A stretch of DNA of 64,000 nt from UBA8401 sp041665525. GTDB taxonomy: Bacteria; Bacteroidota; Ignavibacteria; UBA10030; UBA8401. The position numbers and the translations under genes are program-made. The stretch covers positions 5,679 through 69,678 of the forward strand of contig JBAYIS010000016.1 of the NCBI GenBank assembly GCA_041665525.1. The letters are read 5' to 3'. The notes under the pieces were generated by a model that was given only the letters and a program-made list of their open reading frames with translations, ran no database searches and was not told the origin of the DNA. Numbering within the stretch: position 1 is the first letter of the stretch; every line of letters starts with the position of its first letter. Shown here piece by piece: positions 8,454 to 16,491 of this stretch.

Positions 8454-8739
8454 TTAAGTTTCAGAATATCAACAGTTTTTAAAAAGAGTTTGTATCACTT
8501 AAATATTGACGAATATGTCTTCTTAATTTCTTAAACCAATGTCGGGAAGGGATTGTTGAAACAGACGTGTCGTGCACATAGGCTGCGTCCAGCTTTAATA
8601 GAAGGAAACGGGTCGTTCGAAGATGCAGCAGTTGTGGGGAAATTTCTTTCCGTTGACTACTTTGGGGATTGTAGACAACATAACTGTCGGAACACAATTC
8701 AATGTCCGCCATTAACAGTATACATCGTGAAAGAGTAGT
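8454..8739. other. Intergenic, no convincing gene
   Basis: Open frames of 77 codons (minus) and 61 codons (plus) cross this stretch, but neither has a ribosome site or a recognisable motif. It may hold decayed coding sequence. Nothing else was seen. Confidence 0.4.
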
Positions 8740-9429
8740 TTATACCGTTAGCAATTGTTCGAAGAATCCACCAAACGTCTGTTCATTATTGATGAAGTGG
8801 ATCTCTAAGATCCAGTCGCGGGGATTTCCCTGAATATCCTTTTCACTCAATGTGATATGATTGTTTGGATGGAGATAATTGTGGACCTCGTCACCGAGGA
8901 TATATTCATGCGGAAAATTACCGATCAAATGTCCACAATGGATGTTGCCGAACTTCCAGCCGAACTTAGGAGCGAGTGATGATATGTAGTGATAGAATTG
9001 AGCGCCGGTAAGGGATTCGCCAGCCGCAATGAAATACTTCTTTCCTTCGTACCATGCGGATTCGATATCCTCCTTCAGTTTTTTCTTTTGAAGATCGTTT
9101 CCAAGAACAAATGTTCTGCCGAAATCTGCTTCCCAATCTTCAAAAACGGGGCCGAAATCAAAGAACAGAATATCATCGGATTGGATGATGAGATTTGGCG
9201 GATTCTCTTTGTATGGAAGCAGCGTGTTCATTCCTGTACGGACGATCCTTTTATGCCAGTACTTACGGATACCATACAACTGAAAGGCAAGTTCATACAC
9301 TTCGTTATTAAGAATCTTTTCGGATTTTTCCGGTACGATCAAACCGCGCAGCTCGATTTCCCGGAACAAATGCTCAGCCTTTTTTTGCGCATCCAATAGA
9401 CGCTGCTTCCGTTCTGATAGAATAGTCAT
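8740..9429 (-). CDS. Short M24-family (aminopeptidase P-like) metallopeptidase
   Basis: A 229-residue protein of the pita-bread M24 fold. Metal ligands are visible as the Asp residues of DFGPVFEDWEADFGRTF (about 92-108), the His in IHCGHLIGNFPHE (about 160), and the Glu in LEIHF near the C-terminus. Relatives cleave Xaa-Pro or N-terminal residues from peptides, but this short form lacks the N-terminal creatinase-like domain and its substrate is unknown. Its ATG overlaps the stop of the upstream esterase gene by four bases (ATGA), so the two are translationally coupled. Confidence 0.8.
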   Translation of the reverse strand: MTILSERKQRLLDAQKKAEHLFREIELRGLIVPEKSEKILNNEVYELAFQLYGIRKYWHKRIVRTGMNTLLPYKENPPNLIIQSDDILFFDFGPVFEDWEADFGRTFVLGNDLQKKKLKEDIESAWYEGKKYFIAAGESLTGAQFYHYISSLAPKFGWKFGNIHCGHLIGNFPHEYILGDEVHNYLHPNNHITLSEKDIQGNPRDWILEIHFINNEQTFGGFFEQLLTV

Positions 9430-10658
9430 CGATAAATTCCAAAAAAGTAAGTAAAGATTTCCGGCATGCGTTCACGCCAGCTTGCCCATTCATGTCCGTC
9501 GTTCACAACTTTAAAATAGTGCGGTACTCGGTACGAGGAAAGGAGATCACTATACATCGAATTAAGTTTTAAAAAATCCGATGTGCCGAATATCGGGCTG
9601 ACATCAATAATGTCGTACCTTCCACAATCAAAATATATCTTCATTGGCGGCATCGTAGAATCCGCATCGAATCGATCGCGCGTCAGGTCAACCAGCCAGG
9701 GAGTGATAGTGGTGGATTGTCCCGCGGTGTTGCGAAAAACATCCGGTCGCTGTAACGCTGCAGCGATGGAAATGGTCGCACCGGCGGAAATTCCCATGAT
9801 ACCGCGTTTTTCCGGAGCCCGGTTGGTCCGGTAATTCCGGTCGATCAACGGTACAAGATCATCTGCCAGCTGCCGGATATACCGGTCGCGCAGACTGCCG
9901 AGATATTCTTCAGAGCGAGCCGCCGGCGGAATAAAGACCGCGATGACCGGAGGGATACGTCCTTCGGCAATCAGATTGTCGAGAATCTTCGGTACCATAG
10001 CGTAACCGACCGCTTCATATCCATCCTGAACATAAATGGACGGAAGATTGTCTGCAGTGTCATATCCAGCCGGTGTATATACAATCACAGGACGGGTGAA
10101 CGGCAGATATCTTCGTAATGCCGGAAGGACATTACCGTATGTGTGAAGCGTATCAAGCGTTCCATGCTGGATATCCGACCGATAGGTGAGATACGGTGAC
10201 GAAACAAAACCTGGCATCCGAACTTCCGAATGGGGGCCAAATCCGCTCGGTGTCATGTAGGGATTCATGGGATCGATCGACGTGATACCGTCCAGGATCA
10301 GCAGGTAATCCAACCGCGCATTCGACGGAACGTAAAACGTCTTATAAAAAAAAGAAAATTGTCCGCACGGAATCTTTTCCATCGGCACCGGTTCAAACCA
10401 GTGCTGAAGATTGCCGTTCACGAGGACCTGTGAGGCTGTGCCGAAATATGCAAAGTGAAGAACCGTATCGTTCTCAATAATGGGGAAGAAGGCGATGGAA
10501 CGAAAATATGCATCCAGCACCGGCTTCCGATCTTCTTCCGGCAGCCGTTCCACTTGTCGCAGGACCGAATAGAACGATTGAGCGTACAGTGACGACAGAG
10601 AGCAGAGTGCAAATAAAAATGTAGTGAACCATCTCACGATTGAATTCCTTTTACACAT
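9426..10658 (-). CDS. Secreted esterase, enterochelin-esterase/esterase D type
   Basis: An alpha/beta hydrolase of about 410 residues with a signal peptide (WFTTFLFALCSLSSLYAQ). The nucleophile elbow is GISAG, the acid lies in the DCGRYDIID region, and the His is in NDGHEW near the C-terminus, giving the Ser-Asp-His triad of the putative esterase family (PF00756 type). An N-terminal beta-sandwich domain precedes the hydrolase domain, as in enterochelin esterases. The start at 10658 is chosen because the signal peptide begins there; a longer frame from 10712 would bury it. It overlaps the NUDIX gene upstream and the M24 gene downstream, forming a tight three-gene unit. It probably acts in the periplasm or outside the cell; substrate unknown. 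Confidence 0.8.
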   Translation of the reverse strand: MCKRNSIVRWFTTFLFALCSLSSLYAQSFYSVLRQVERLPEEDRKPVLDAYFRSIAFFPIIENDTVLHFAYFGTASQVLVNGNLQHWFEPVPMEKIPCGQFSFFYKTFYVPSNARLDYLLILDGITSIDPMNPYMTPSGFGPHSEVRMPGFVSSPYLTYRSDIQHGTLDTLHTYGNVLPALRRYLPFTRPVIVYTPAGYDTADNLPSIYVQDGYEAVGYAMVPKILDNLIAEGRIPPVIAVFIPPAARSEEYLGSLRDRYIRQLADDLVPLIDRNYRTNRAPEKRGIMGISAGATISIAAALQRPDVFRNTAGQSTTITPWLVDLTRDRFDADSTMPPMKIYFDCGRYDIIDVSPIFGTSDFLKLNSMYSDLLSSYRVPHYFKVVNDGHEWASWRERMPEIFTYFFGIYR

Positions 10659-11187
10659 GAAATAATGCCAGCGCAACAGCAGTGGACCACGACAAAACCT
10701 TAAAATCGCCATGCAGTAACGATTGCATCATCTCCTGACGAGTCAACACTACGATGTGCTGTTCTTCCAGATCATCCGCAATGATTTCGCCGACCAGATG
10801 CGCACCTTTTGCCAAAAAGAGATGCGCCGTGCCGTTGCCATGGTTGCCGTCGCAAGGGAAATTGCCGAGCGGTATCCACTCTTTTGCTTCGTATCCCAAC
10901 TCTTCCCGCAGTTCGCGACGGGCACAGGTCAATGCATCCTCATCCGGTTCCAAATAACCACCGACCGGAGCAAGCGTGATACCGTTCGCCGCATATTTCG
11001 TCTGACGAAAACAGACAAAGTTTTCCTCCTCGTCCTGCACGACCACATTCACATATTCCGGCGAGACAATCCAGCACCATTTTTCAAGAATCGTGCCGTT
11101 GGGAAGTTCGATGGTGTGATCTTCCACCTTCAGCCATTTGCTGTGATCGAGAATCGTTGTTCGGGAGAGAGTCTTCCAGGATTTCAT
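10651..11187 (-). CDS. NUDIX hydrolase, ADP-ribose pyrophosphatase-like
   Basis: A 178-residue cytosolic protein. The Nudix box runs from GGYLEPDEDA through RRELREELG and fits G-x5-E-x7-R-E-U-x-E-E-x-G-U, the Mg-binding catalytic helix that cleaves nucleoside diphosphates linked to another moiety. The fold around it (beta-strand EYVNVVVQDEEENFVCFRQ) resembles ADP-ribose/ADP-sugar pyrophosphatases. Its 3' end overlaps the esterase start by eight bases. Exact substrate unknown. Confidence 0.88.
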   Translation of the reverse strand: MKSWKTLSRTTILDHSKWLKVEDHTIELPNGTILEKWCWIVSPEYVNVVVQDEEENFVCFRQTKYAANGITLAPVGGYLEPDEDALTCARRELREELGYEAKEWIPLGNFPCDGNHGNGTAHLFLAKGAHLVGEIIADDLEEQHIVVLTRQEMMQSLLHGDFKVLSWSTAVALALFHV

Positions 11188-11220
11188 AGGTCCGAATGTT
11201 GGTGTAAATATTCCGGATAG

Positions 11221-11733
11221 TTATTTGAGCTTTGCATAGATCATTACGTCGGTGATCATTCCGTCTTTAATTACCGCGTGTTTCAGTCGAGCTTCGAAAT
11301 GGTATCCGTTTTTGATTAGCACGCGCGCCGAGGCAGCATTCCATGCGAATACATCGGCATACAGGCGAACAATGTCGAACCGACGGAAGGCGTACTCTGT
11401 TGCAGCGCCCACCGCTTCTGTTACAATCCCTCGTCCCCAAAATTCTTCACCAAGCCAGTAGCCGATTTCCATTGTCTTCCGGTAGACGTCTTCTTTCGAC
11501 ACGAGTCCGATGCTGCCCACCGCGTTTCCCTCCACAACAATGGCAAAAACCGTTTCAGAGAGATGTTCGGACGCATGCTGCACCCATCGCATGGCATCGC
11601 CGCGGGTGTATGGATGGGGGAAATGATCGCGCACGTTGATCCACACTTTACGGTTGTTCGCATGCTTTTCCAGGGATAATTCATCGCCGGTCCGCCAGGG
11701 ACGAAGCAGGGATTTTTGCAGCTGGAATTCCAT
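11221..11733 (-). CDS. GNAT-family N-acetyltransferase, RimJ/RimL type
   Basis: A 170-residue acetyl-CoA-dependent acyltransferase. The acceptor-side start (LRPWRTGDELSLEKHANNR), the beta-4 region IGYWLGEEFWGRGIVTEAV with its Gly-rich pyrophosphate loop, and the C-terminal NAASARVLIKNGYHFEAR are the hallmarks of RimJ/RimL-type GNATs. Substrates range from ribosomal protein N-termini to small amines. The start follows the upstream stop by three bases, indicating an operon with the YhcH protein. Confidence 0.9.
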   Translation of the reverse strand: MEFQLQKSLLRPWRTGDELSLEKHANNRKVWINVRDHFPHPYTRGDAMRWVQHASEHLSETVFAIVVEGNAVGSIGLVSKEDVYRKTMEIGYWLGEEFWGRGIVTEAVGAATEYAFRRFDIVRLYADVFAWNAASARVLIKNGYHFEARLKHAVIKDGMITDVMIYAKLK

Positions 11734-11736
11734 GGA

Positions 11737-12180
11737 TCACACCGCCACTTTCACGATTGCTTTTCTGGTGACGGAGACCGGAGGCTGGGGTGCATGCGCA
11801 TCCTCTGGGAACAACACCGCGAACATGTCTGAGGCGATCTGCACCGTAAAAAGGGGAGGGTCGTTGAAGAATTTCACATCCTTTTCATTGCTGTATTCCG
11901 CTGCGATGTGCCGGCAGGAATCGACATCGTGCCATTCTAGAGGAAATGCCCCGTCTACGGCCACCTGGATATCGATATATTTCCGATGGGTTTCCAGTTT
12001 TCTCCGCTCCTTACCAGCGTGGTCGTTGGCGATGATCACATATAGATCATCCCCCTGAATTTCATGCCGTCCCTCGGAGAGCTTTCGAAGATCGGTGTGC
12101 TGCAGATAATCAAAAGCCGGCTTGAAACTTGGATGGATAGTAAAATATTTTTCTGCTCGTGAAAGATGGTCGAGAATCAT
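11737..12180 (-). CDS. YhcH/YjgK/YiaL family protein
   Basis: A 147-residue single-domain cupin-like protein of the DUF386 family. EGRHEIQGDDLYVII, the LETHRKYIDIQV motif with its conserved His, and FPEDAHAPQ with His near residue 129 are the family's metal-site elements. Members are linked to sugar (sialic acid, 2-keto sugar) metabolism but their reaction is poorly defined. AGAAAGGAA precedes the ATG. It is the first gene of a two-gene unit with the GNAT protein. Confidence 0.9.
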   Translation of the reverse strand: MILDHLSRAEKYFTIHPSFKPAFDYLQHTDLRKLSEGRHEIQGDDLYVIIANDHAGKERRKLETHRKYIDIQVAVDGAFPLEWHDVDSCRHIAAEYSNEKDVKFFNDPPLFTVQIASDMFAVLFPEDAHAPQPPVSVTRKAIVKVAV

Positions 12181-12266
12181 GGCGGTGTTCCTTTCTGATA
12201 GAATCGAGAAAAGGGGTCAGCAGGAGGATCAACAAAGGTAAGGTAGAAGTTTATCAGAAAAATCAC

Positions 12267-12284
12267 AAGGGATTGTTATCCCTT
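12267..12284 (-). terminator. Weak terminator at the end of the 12276 gene
   Basis: AAGGGAT (12267-12273) pairs with ATCCCTT (12278-12284) and overlaps the stop codon of the membrane-protein gene. On the minus strand GTGATTTTTC follows. The 7-bp stem is short. Confidence 0.4.
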
Positions 12285-12665
12285 AATTTTTGAGCGCCAA
12301 CGGAGAAATGCAATAAAGAACGGGATCCAGACAATATCGTTAAGCACGTTGGTCCATCCTGCGGAGAGCGGGATCATCTCCGCCGCCGTACTGAACCACC
12401 AGCCAATGATACCAAACGATTTTCCAATAAGACCTAGAAGGGCGAATTGATAATTCTTTACGGGATCGAGAGAGACGAGATAAAAACCATATCCGTACAC
12501 AGCCACAAACATTCCCAATCCGCTCATCACATACGGATGATTGATCTCCGGCAGACCAAGTTGATGGAAAAAGAGCTGAGGGAAGAGGACGGTGACCGCG
12601 CCCGCTGCGATGTTATAAAGTGCTGCACAGAGGAACAGAAGGCGGAAGAAGCGTTCATTCATCAT
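12276..12665 (-). CDS. Small membrane protein, four predicted helices
   Basis: A 129-residue hydrophobic protein with four membrane segments (LLFLCAALYNIAAGAVTVLF; MSGLGMFVAVYGYGFYLVSL; FALLGLIGKSFGIIGWWFS; LNDIVWIPFFIAFLRW). I do not recognise the family. Its ATG overlaps the stop of the oxidoreductase gene by four bases, so the two are co-translated. No function can be assigned. Confidence 0.7.
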   Translation of the reverse strand: MMNERFFRLLFLCAALYNIAAGAVTVLFPQLFFHQLGLPEINHPYVMSGLGMFVAVYGYGFYLVSLDPVKNYQFALLGLIGKSFGIIGWWFSTAAEMIPLSAGWTNVLNDIVWIPFFIAFLRWRSKIKG

Positions 12666-13291
12666 TTCTGCAGAAGTTTAAAGGCAATCTTCGGACCGAT
12701 ACCCTGCTGATGCGAGAGTGTTATCCAGAGTTTCGCAAGTGATTCGAGCATCTCGGCGCTCCGCAATCCGCCGGCATCCACTGCATCAAAACCGATATCT
12801 TTCGCCAGGAGTGTTACAATCCTTTTTGCTTCAACATCGTCACCGCAGATGAATGCATCGGCGTGGACAGTACCAAACGTTACGTCGGAAAGAATTACAG
12901 CACCAAGCGTATTGAATGCTTTCACCACGGTGAATCCGGGGAGACGTTTTGCAATCTCTTCAGCGGCGGACCGGCCCTGCGCCAGCGGCCATTCCGGATT
13001 CGAACGGATCGGATTGGTGCAGTCGATCAGTATCTTTCCTTTGATGTCGACGATCTGGAACGCTACTTCGCCGACTGCTTCCCATGGTGTTGCAAGCACG
13101 ATAACATCGGAACGCATCACTGCCTCTTTGATGAGCAGAGCGGTCGCTAGATGGTCCGTTTCCTGCAGAATGGATTGCATCTTCGGTGACAGGGGATTCC
13201 GTACACCGTAGGTAATGGTGTGCCCTTTGGATGCCCAGATCTTTCCCAGTGTGCCCCCGATATTCCCTGCACCGATGATACCGATATTCAT
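12662..13291 (-). CDS. NADP oxidoreductase, coenzyme-F420-dependent-like
   Basis: A 209-residue Rossmann protein with the dinucleotide loop GIIGAGNIGGTLG at residues 4-16, then YGVRNP, IVLATPWEAV and the VVKAFNTLGA motif characteristic of the F420H2:NADP oxidoreductase-like family (NADP_Rossmann, PF03807 type). Many bacterial members do not use F420. GGAG lies a few bases before the ATG. It is the first gene of a two-gene unit with the small membrane protein. Confidence 0.85.
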   Translation of the reverse strand: MNIGIIGAGNIGGTLGKIWASKGHTITYGVRNPLSPKMQSILQETDHLATALLIKEAVMRSDVIVLATPWEAVGEVAFQIVDIKGKILIDCTNPIRSNPEWPLAQGRSAAEEIAKRLPGFTVVKAFNTLGAVILSDVTFGTVHADAFICGDDVEAKRIVTLLAKDIGFDAVDAGGLRSAEMLESLAKLWITLSHQQGIGPKIAFKLLQK

Positions 13292-13466
13292 ACTGCTCCC
13301 ATAATGTCTTTATGGAAGGTACATAAAAATGGGAAAAACTCATAGGGGAGCCAACAGGTTCTTTAAAATAATTTTCCTGCGGGAGTTCAAGGTGTACCGG
13401 AAAAATACACTGCTGCGGCAGTGTTGTGGAATTGTCAAGATATTGTTACGGCATGTTCCATAAATC

Positions 13467-13495
13467 GTAACGTACCGGTAACATATACTTAACAC
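13467..13495 (+). promoter_or_regulatory. Candidate Pho box in front of the TonB receptor
   Basis: Three direct repeats exactly 11 bases apart: GTAACG (13467), GTAACA (13478) and TTAACA (13489). The third may double as a -10 element (TAACAC). The same phasing and core recur before the other phosphate-island genes. Confidence 0.65.
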
Positions 13496-13550
13496 CAAAT
13501 TCGGAATTTTGTGCAGTTCAATTACAAATACTCTTAAGGGATATCTACCA

Positions 13551-16316
13551 ATGAAATGTACCGGAACATTGAAACTCTTCGTTTATTTTTTTCTTACTCT
13601 CACCGCATTTTCACAGGAACCAAGCAGTCTGGAAAAGATCCGGCAGCGTTTGAACCAGCAGGGAGGAACACTCACCGGCAAAGTGGTCGATCAATCGTCC
13701 GGTGAGGATATCATTGGTGCCAACATTCTGTTTGTGAATACGAAAATCGGTTCGACAACAGATATCGATGGAACATTCCACATACAGAATATTCCCGTAG
13801 ATACCTACGCTGTTCGCATCGCATTCCTGGGATATGAAACAAAAATCGTATCCGATGTCGTGATTCGAACAAACGAAATCACATCACTGAATATTAGTTT
13901 GAATGAGGATCAAGGGATCCAGCAGCAAGAAGTGGTCGTCAGCGCAAATATTATAGCGTCGGGTGAAGGAGCCGTCTTAGCAGAACGGAAAAAGGCATCG
14001 AGCATCGGCGACGGGATCAGTTCCGAACAAATGAAGAAGGCGCCGGATGCGACGAGCGGCGATGCATTGAAACGGGTCACAGGTATCTCTTTGGTGGATA
14101 ATAAATTCGTTTTTGTCCGCGGCGTAACGGACCGATACAATCAAACGACGCTGAACGGCGCTTCTGTGCCAAGCACCAGCGTTGACAAGAAAAGTTTTTC
14201 CTTCGACATGCTCCCCTCCAATCTGCTTGATAATATCCGAGTTGCAAAAACAGCATCACCGGATCTTCCTGGCGACTTTACCGGCGGATTGGTGCAGATT
14301 AACACGCTGGATATACCGGAGCATCTTTCTATTAAAGTAATGGCGGGCGGAGCGGCAAATTCACTCACCACATTTAAGGATTTCCAGCGCTCTCAAGGAG
14401 GAACTACCGACTGGCTGGGATCAGACAACGGGGCACGTTCCTATCCCTCACAGCAAGTCACCCTTTCAGAACTTGGGAAGATTCTTCCGAATTCATGGGC
14501 ATCGAGCCGGAAAAAAGGTCCGATGGCGCAGTCGTTTAGCGTTTCGCTGGGGGACAGAATCGATTTTGATGAGGACCAGCTCGGCATCATCGCTGCACTG
14601 ACATATCGGAATAATTTCCAGCACTCCGGCATAGGTATTAAGGAATACGGAGGAGGCCAACTGCGGCGCAATGTGAGCGGATATTCGGATAAAATGTCCG
14701 TGCTGTGGGGGGCTATTTTCGATGTCAGCTATACGATGGGTGAATTCAACAAGGTGAGCGTGAAAAATAATTATAATCGTTCCGCTGAGGATAAAGTGTA
14801 TGTGATGAGCGGATACAAAGCGGATGACGATGAGAATATCCGGTCCTATCAGACCGAATGGGAGCAGCGTGGAATGTATTCCGGCCAGCTTTCCGGGGAG
14901 CATCAGCTGCCGAATCTGTTCGATACAAAGATTGAATGGATGGCCAATTTTTCCCAGGCACGCACCGAACAGCCGGACAGGAAAGAACTGGTCTATTCCG
15001 CTTCACCGTATTCCGATCAACCGATGGCCGCTAAGCCGGGCGAGCGCTCTTGGGGAAATATTTATGAAAAGACTGTCGGTCAAAAATTTAATACGACTAT
15101 TCCTGTCGAAGGAATAAAATATAAATTCGGAGCATACAATGAACGCCGCACAAAGAACTTCGGAATGAAATTCTATCAAGTTAGCAGCAGCAGTCTCTCG
15201 CCGCAATATTTCGCTCTTACGACGTACGGTGTGGATTCTATCTATCGTCAGGAAAATTTCGGTCCTGGAAAATTTTCTCTTACATCCTTTGATAATTCAA
15301 GCGGCGCCTACACTGCCGGACAGGATCTCTTTGCCTATTTCGGGATGATCGATATGCCATTCACACTGTTCGGAGAACAATTCCGGTTTACCGGCGGAGT
15401 GAGAGTCGAACAGTCGCGGCAAGAAATTTCGACCGACCAGGGACGATTGGGTTCGTCGACAATTACTTCGTATCTCTATAATTCGGATATACTTCCCTCT
15501 GCGAATATCACATACATGTTGAATGATCAGCAGAATATCCGCATTGCATATAGTCAAACTGTCAATCGGCCCGAATTCAGAGAACGGTCCGCTTTTTATT
15601 TCTATGATTTTGATAAATCGGAATACGTCAGAGGAAATGCGCAGCTCTCCCGTGCTCTTATTAGGAACTATGATGTACGGTATGAGATTTTTCCCTCATT
15701 TGGGGATGTGATCGCAGCAAGCTATTTCTATAAATCTCTGACCAATCCGATCGAAGAAGCGAGAACGTACACATCATTTATGGAACGGACCTGGATCAAC
15801 GCAGAGAAAGGGAAAAATTACGGATGGGAATTTGAAGTCCGGAAGAATCTTGCCTTCCTTGGAGAATATTTCATGCCTTCCTCTGTTGTTGCGAACTATA
15901 CACGGATCATTTCCACGATTCCGTTCCGGGAGAACAAAGGCAATTCTGTTCTTCAGCAGATTGTCGAAGGGGAACGTCCCATGCAGGGACAATCGCCCTA
16001 TATGTATAATATTTCCCTCTCCTTCGTTGAACCGACACTCGGCACTTCGGTGAATATCCTTTATAACGAATACGGATCGCGCATCGATGCGATCGGAGAT
16101 GTGAAAGCGGGAGACGGCGATGTGTATGAACAGAAACGTGGAACGGTGGACCTGTCCATTTCACAGCCGCTGGGAATGTTGATGCAGGGACTGGAATGGA
16201 AATTCGCTGCAAAGAATCTGAATAATCAGGCGATCGTTTATACGCAGGGGAAGGATGTGTATAGGACGAACATTGTCGGTGTCAATTATTCGATGCAGAT
16301 GAGTTATGTGTTTTAA
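13551..16316 (+). CDS. TonB-dependent outer-membrane receptor with CarboxypepD_reg domain
   Basis: A 921-residue outer-membrane receptor. The start is placed at ATG 13551, where a signal peptide begins (LKLFVYFFLTLTAFSQ); the frame extends to a TTG at 13509 that would bury it. A carboxypeptidase-regulatory-like domain (TGKVVDQSSGEDIIGANI) is followed by the plug (GDALKRVTGISLVDNKFVFVRGV) and a long 22-strand barrel ending in the aromatic YSMQMSYVF. Such receptors import scarce nutrients using the TonB proton-motive link. No SusD-like gene accompanies it. It is followed by its own terminator and then the secreted beta-helix protein, and a Pho-like box lies in front, so a phosphate-related ligand is inferred. 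Confidence 0.92.
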   Translation: MKCTGTLKLFVYFFLTLTAFSQEPSSLEKIRQRLNQQGGTLTGKVVDQSSGEDIIGANILFVNTKIGSTTDIDGTFHIQNIPVDTYAVRIAFLGYETKIVSDVVIRTNEITSLNISLNEDQGIQQQEVVVSANIIASGEGAVLAERKKASSIGDGISSEQMKKAPDATSGDALKRVTGISLVDNKFVFVRGVTDRYNQTTLNGASVPSTSVDKKSFSFDMLPSNLLDNIRVAKTASPDLPGDFTGGLVQINTLDIPEHLSIKVMAGGAANSLTTFKDFQRSQGGTTDWLGSDNGARSYPSQQVTLSELGKILPNSWASSRKKGPMAQSFSVSLGDRIDFDEDQLGIIAALTYRNNFQHSGIGIKEYGGGQLRRNVSGYSDKMSVLWGAIFDVSYTMGEFNKVSVKNNYNRSAEDKVYVMSGYKADDDENIRSYQTEWEQRGMYSGQLSGEHQLPNLFDTKIEWMANFSQARTEQPDRKELVYSASPYSDQPMAAKPGERSWGNIYEKTVGQKFNTTIPVEGIKYKFGAYNERRTKNFGMKFYQVSSSSLSPQYFALTTYGVDSIYRQENFGPGKFSLTSFDNSSGAYTAGQDLFAYFGMIDMPFTLFGEQFRFTGGVRVEQSRQEISTDQGRLGSSTITSYLYNSDILPSANITYMLNDQQNIRIAYSQTVNRPEFRERSAFYFYDFDKSEYVRGNAQLSRALIRNYDVRYEIFPSFGDVIAASYFYKSLTNPIEEARTYTSFMERTWINAEKGKNYGWEFEVRKNLAFLGEYFMPSSVVANYTRIISTIPFRENKGNSVLQQIVEGERPMQGQSPYMYNISLSFVEPTLGTSVNILYNEYGSRIDAIGDVKAGDGDVYEQKRGTVDLSISQPLGMLMQGLEWKFAAKNLNNQAIVYTQGKDVYRTNIVGVNYSMQMSYVF

Positions 16317-16336
16317 TATAAAATTATATGAAATGA

Positions 16337-16367
16337 AAAGAGGGAATCGTGAATCGATTCCCTCTTT
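16337..16367 (+). terminator. Terminator after the TonB receptor
   Basis: A 13-bp stem, AAAGAGGGAATCG (16337-16349) with CGATTCCCTCTTT (16355-16367), is followed by ATTTA. It separates the receptor transcript from the next unit. Confidence 0.75.
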
Positions 16368-16379
16368 ATTTACAGAATG

Positions 16380-16408
16380 GTAACACAGCAGTCACGGTTT
16401 GGTAAATC
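16380..16408 (+). promoter_or_regulatory. Candidate Pho box in front of the secreted beta-helix protein
   Basis: GTAACA (16380), GTCACG (16391) and GTAAAT (16402) are spaced 11 and 11 bases. The middle unit is degenerate, so this is one of the weaker members of the set. Confidence 0.5.
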
Positions 16409-16491
16409 GTGTTCAATAGATTGCAGCATACAACAATATCAGTCAACCATTGTTTAATTTCACCATCAATCAACCAAATAAAGGAAACACA

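Noticed and set aside
8479..8738. Open frames of 77 codons (minus) and 61 codons (plus) between arsM and the M24 gene
   Set aside because: No ribosome site, TTG or poor starts, and no recognisable sequence; treated as non-coding or decayed.
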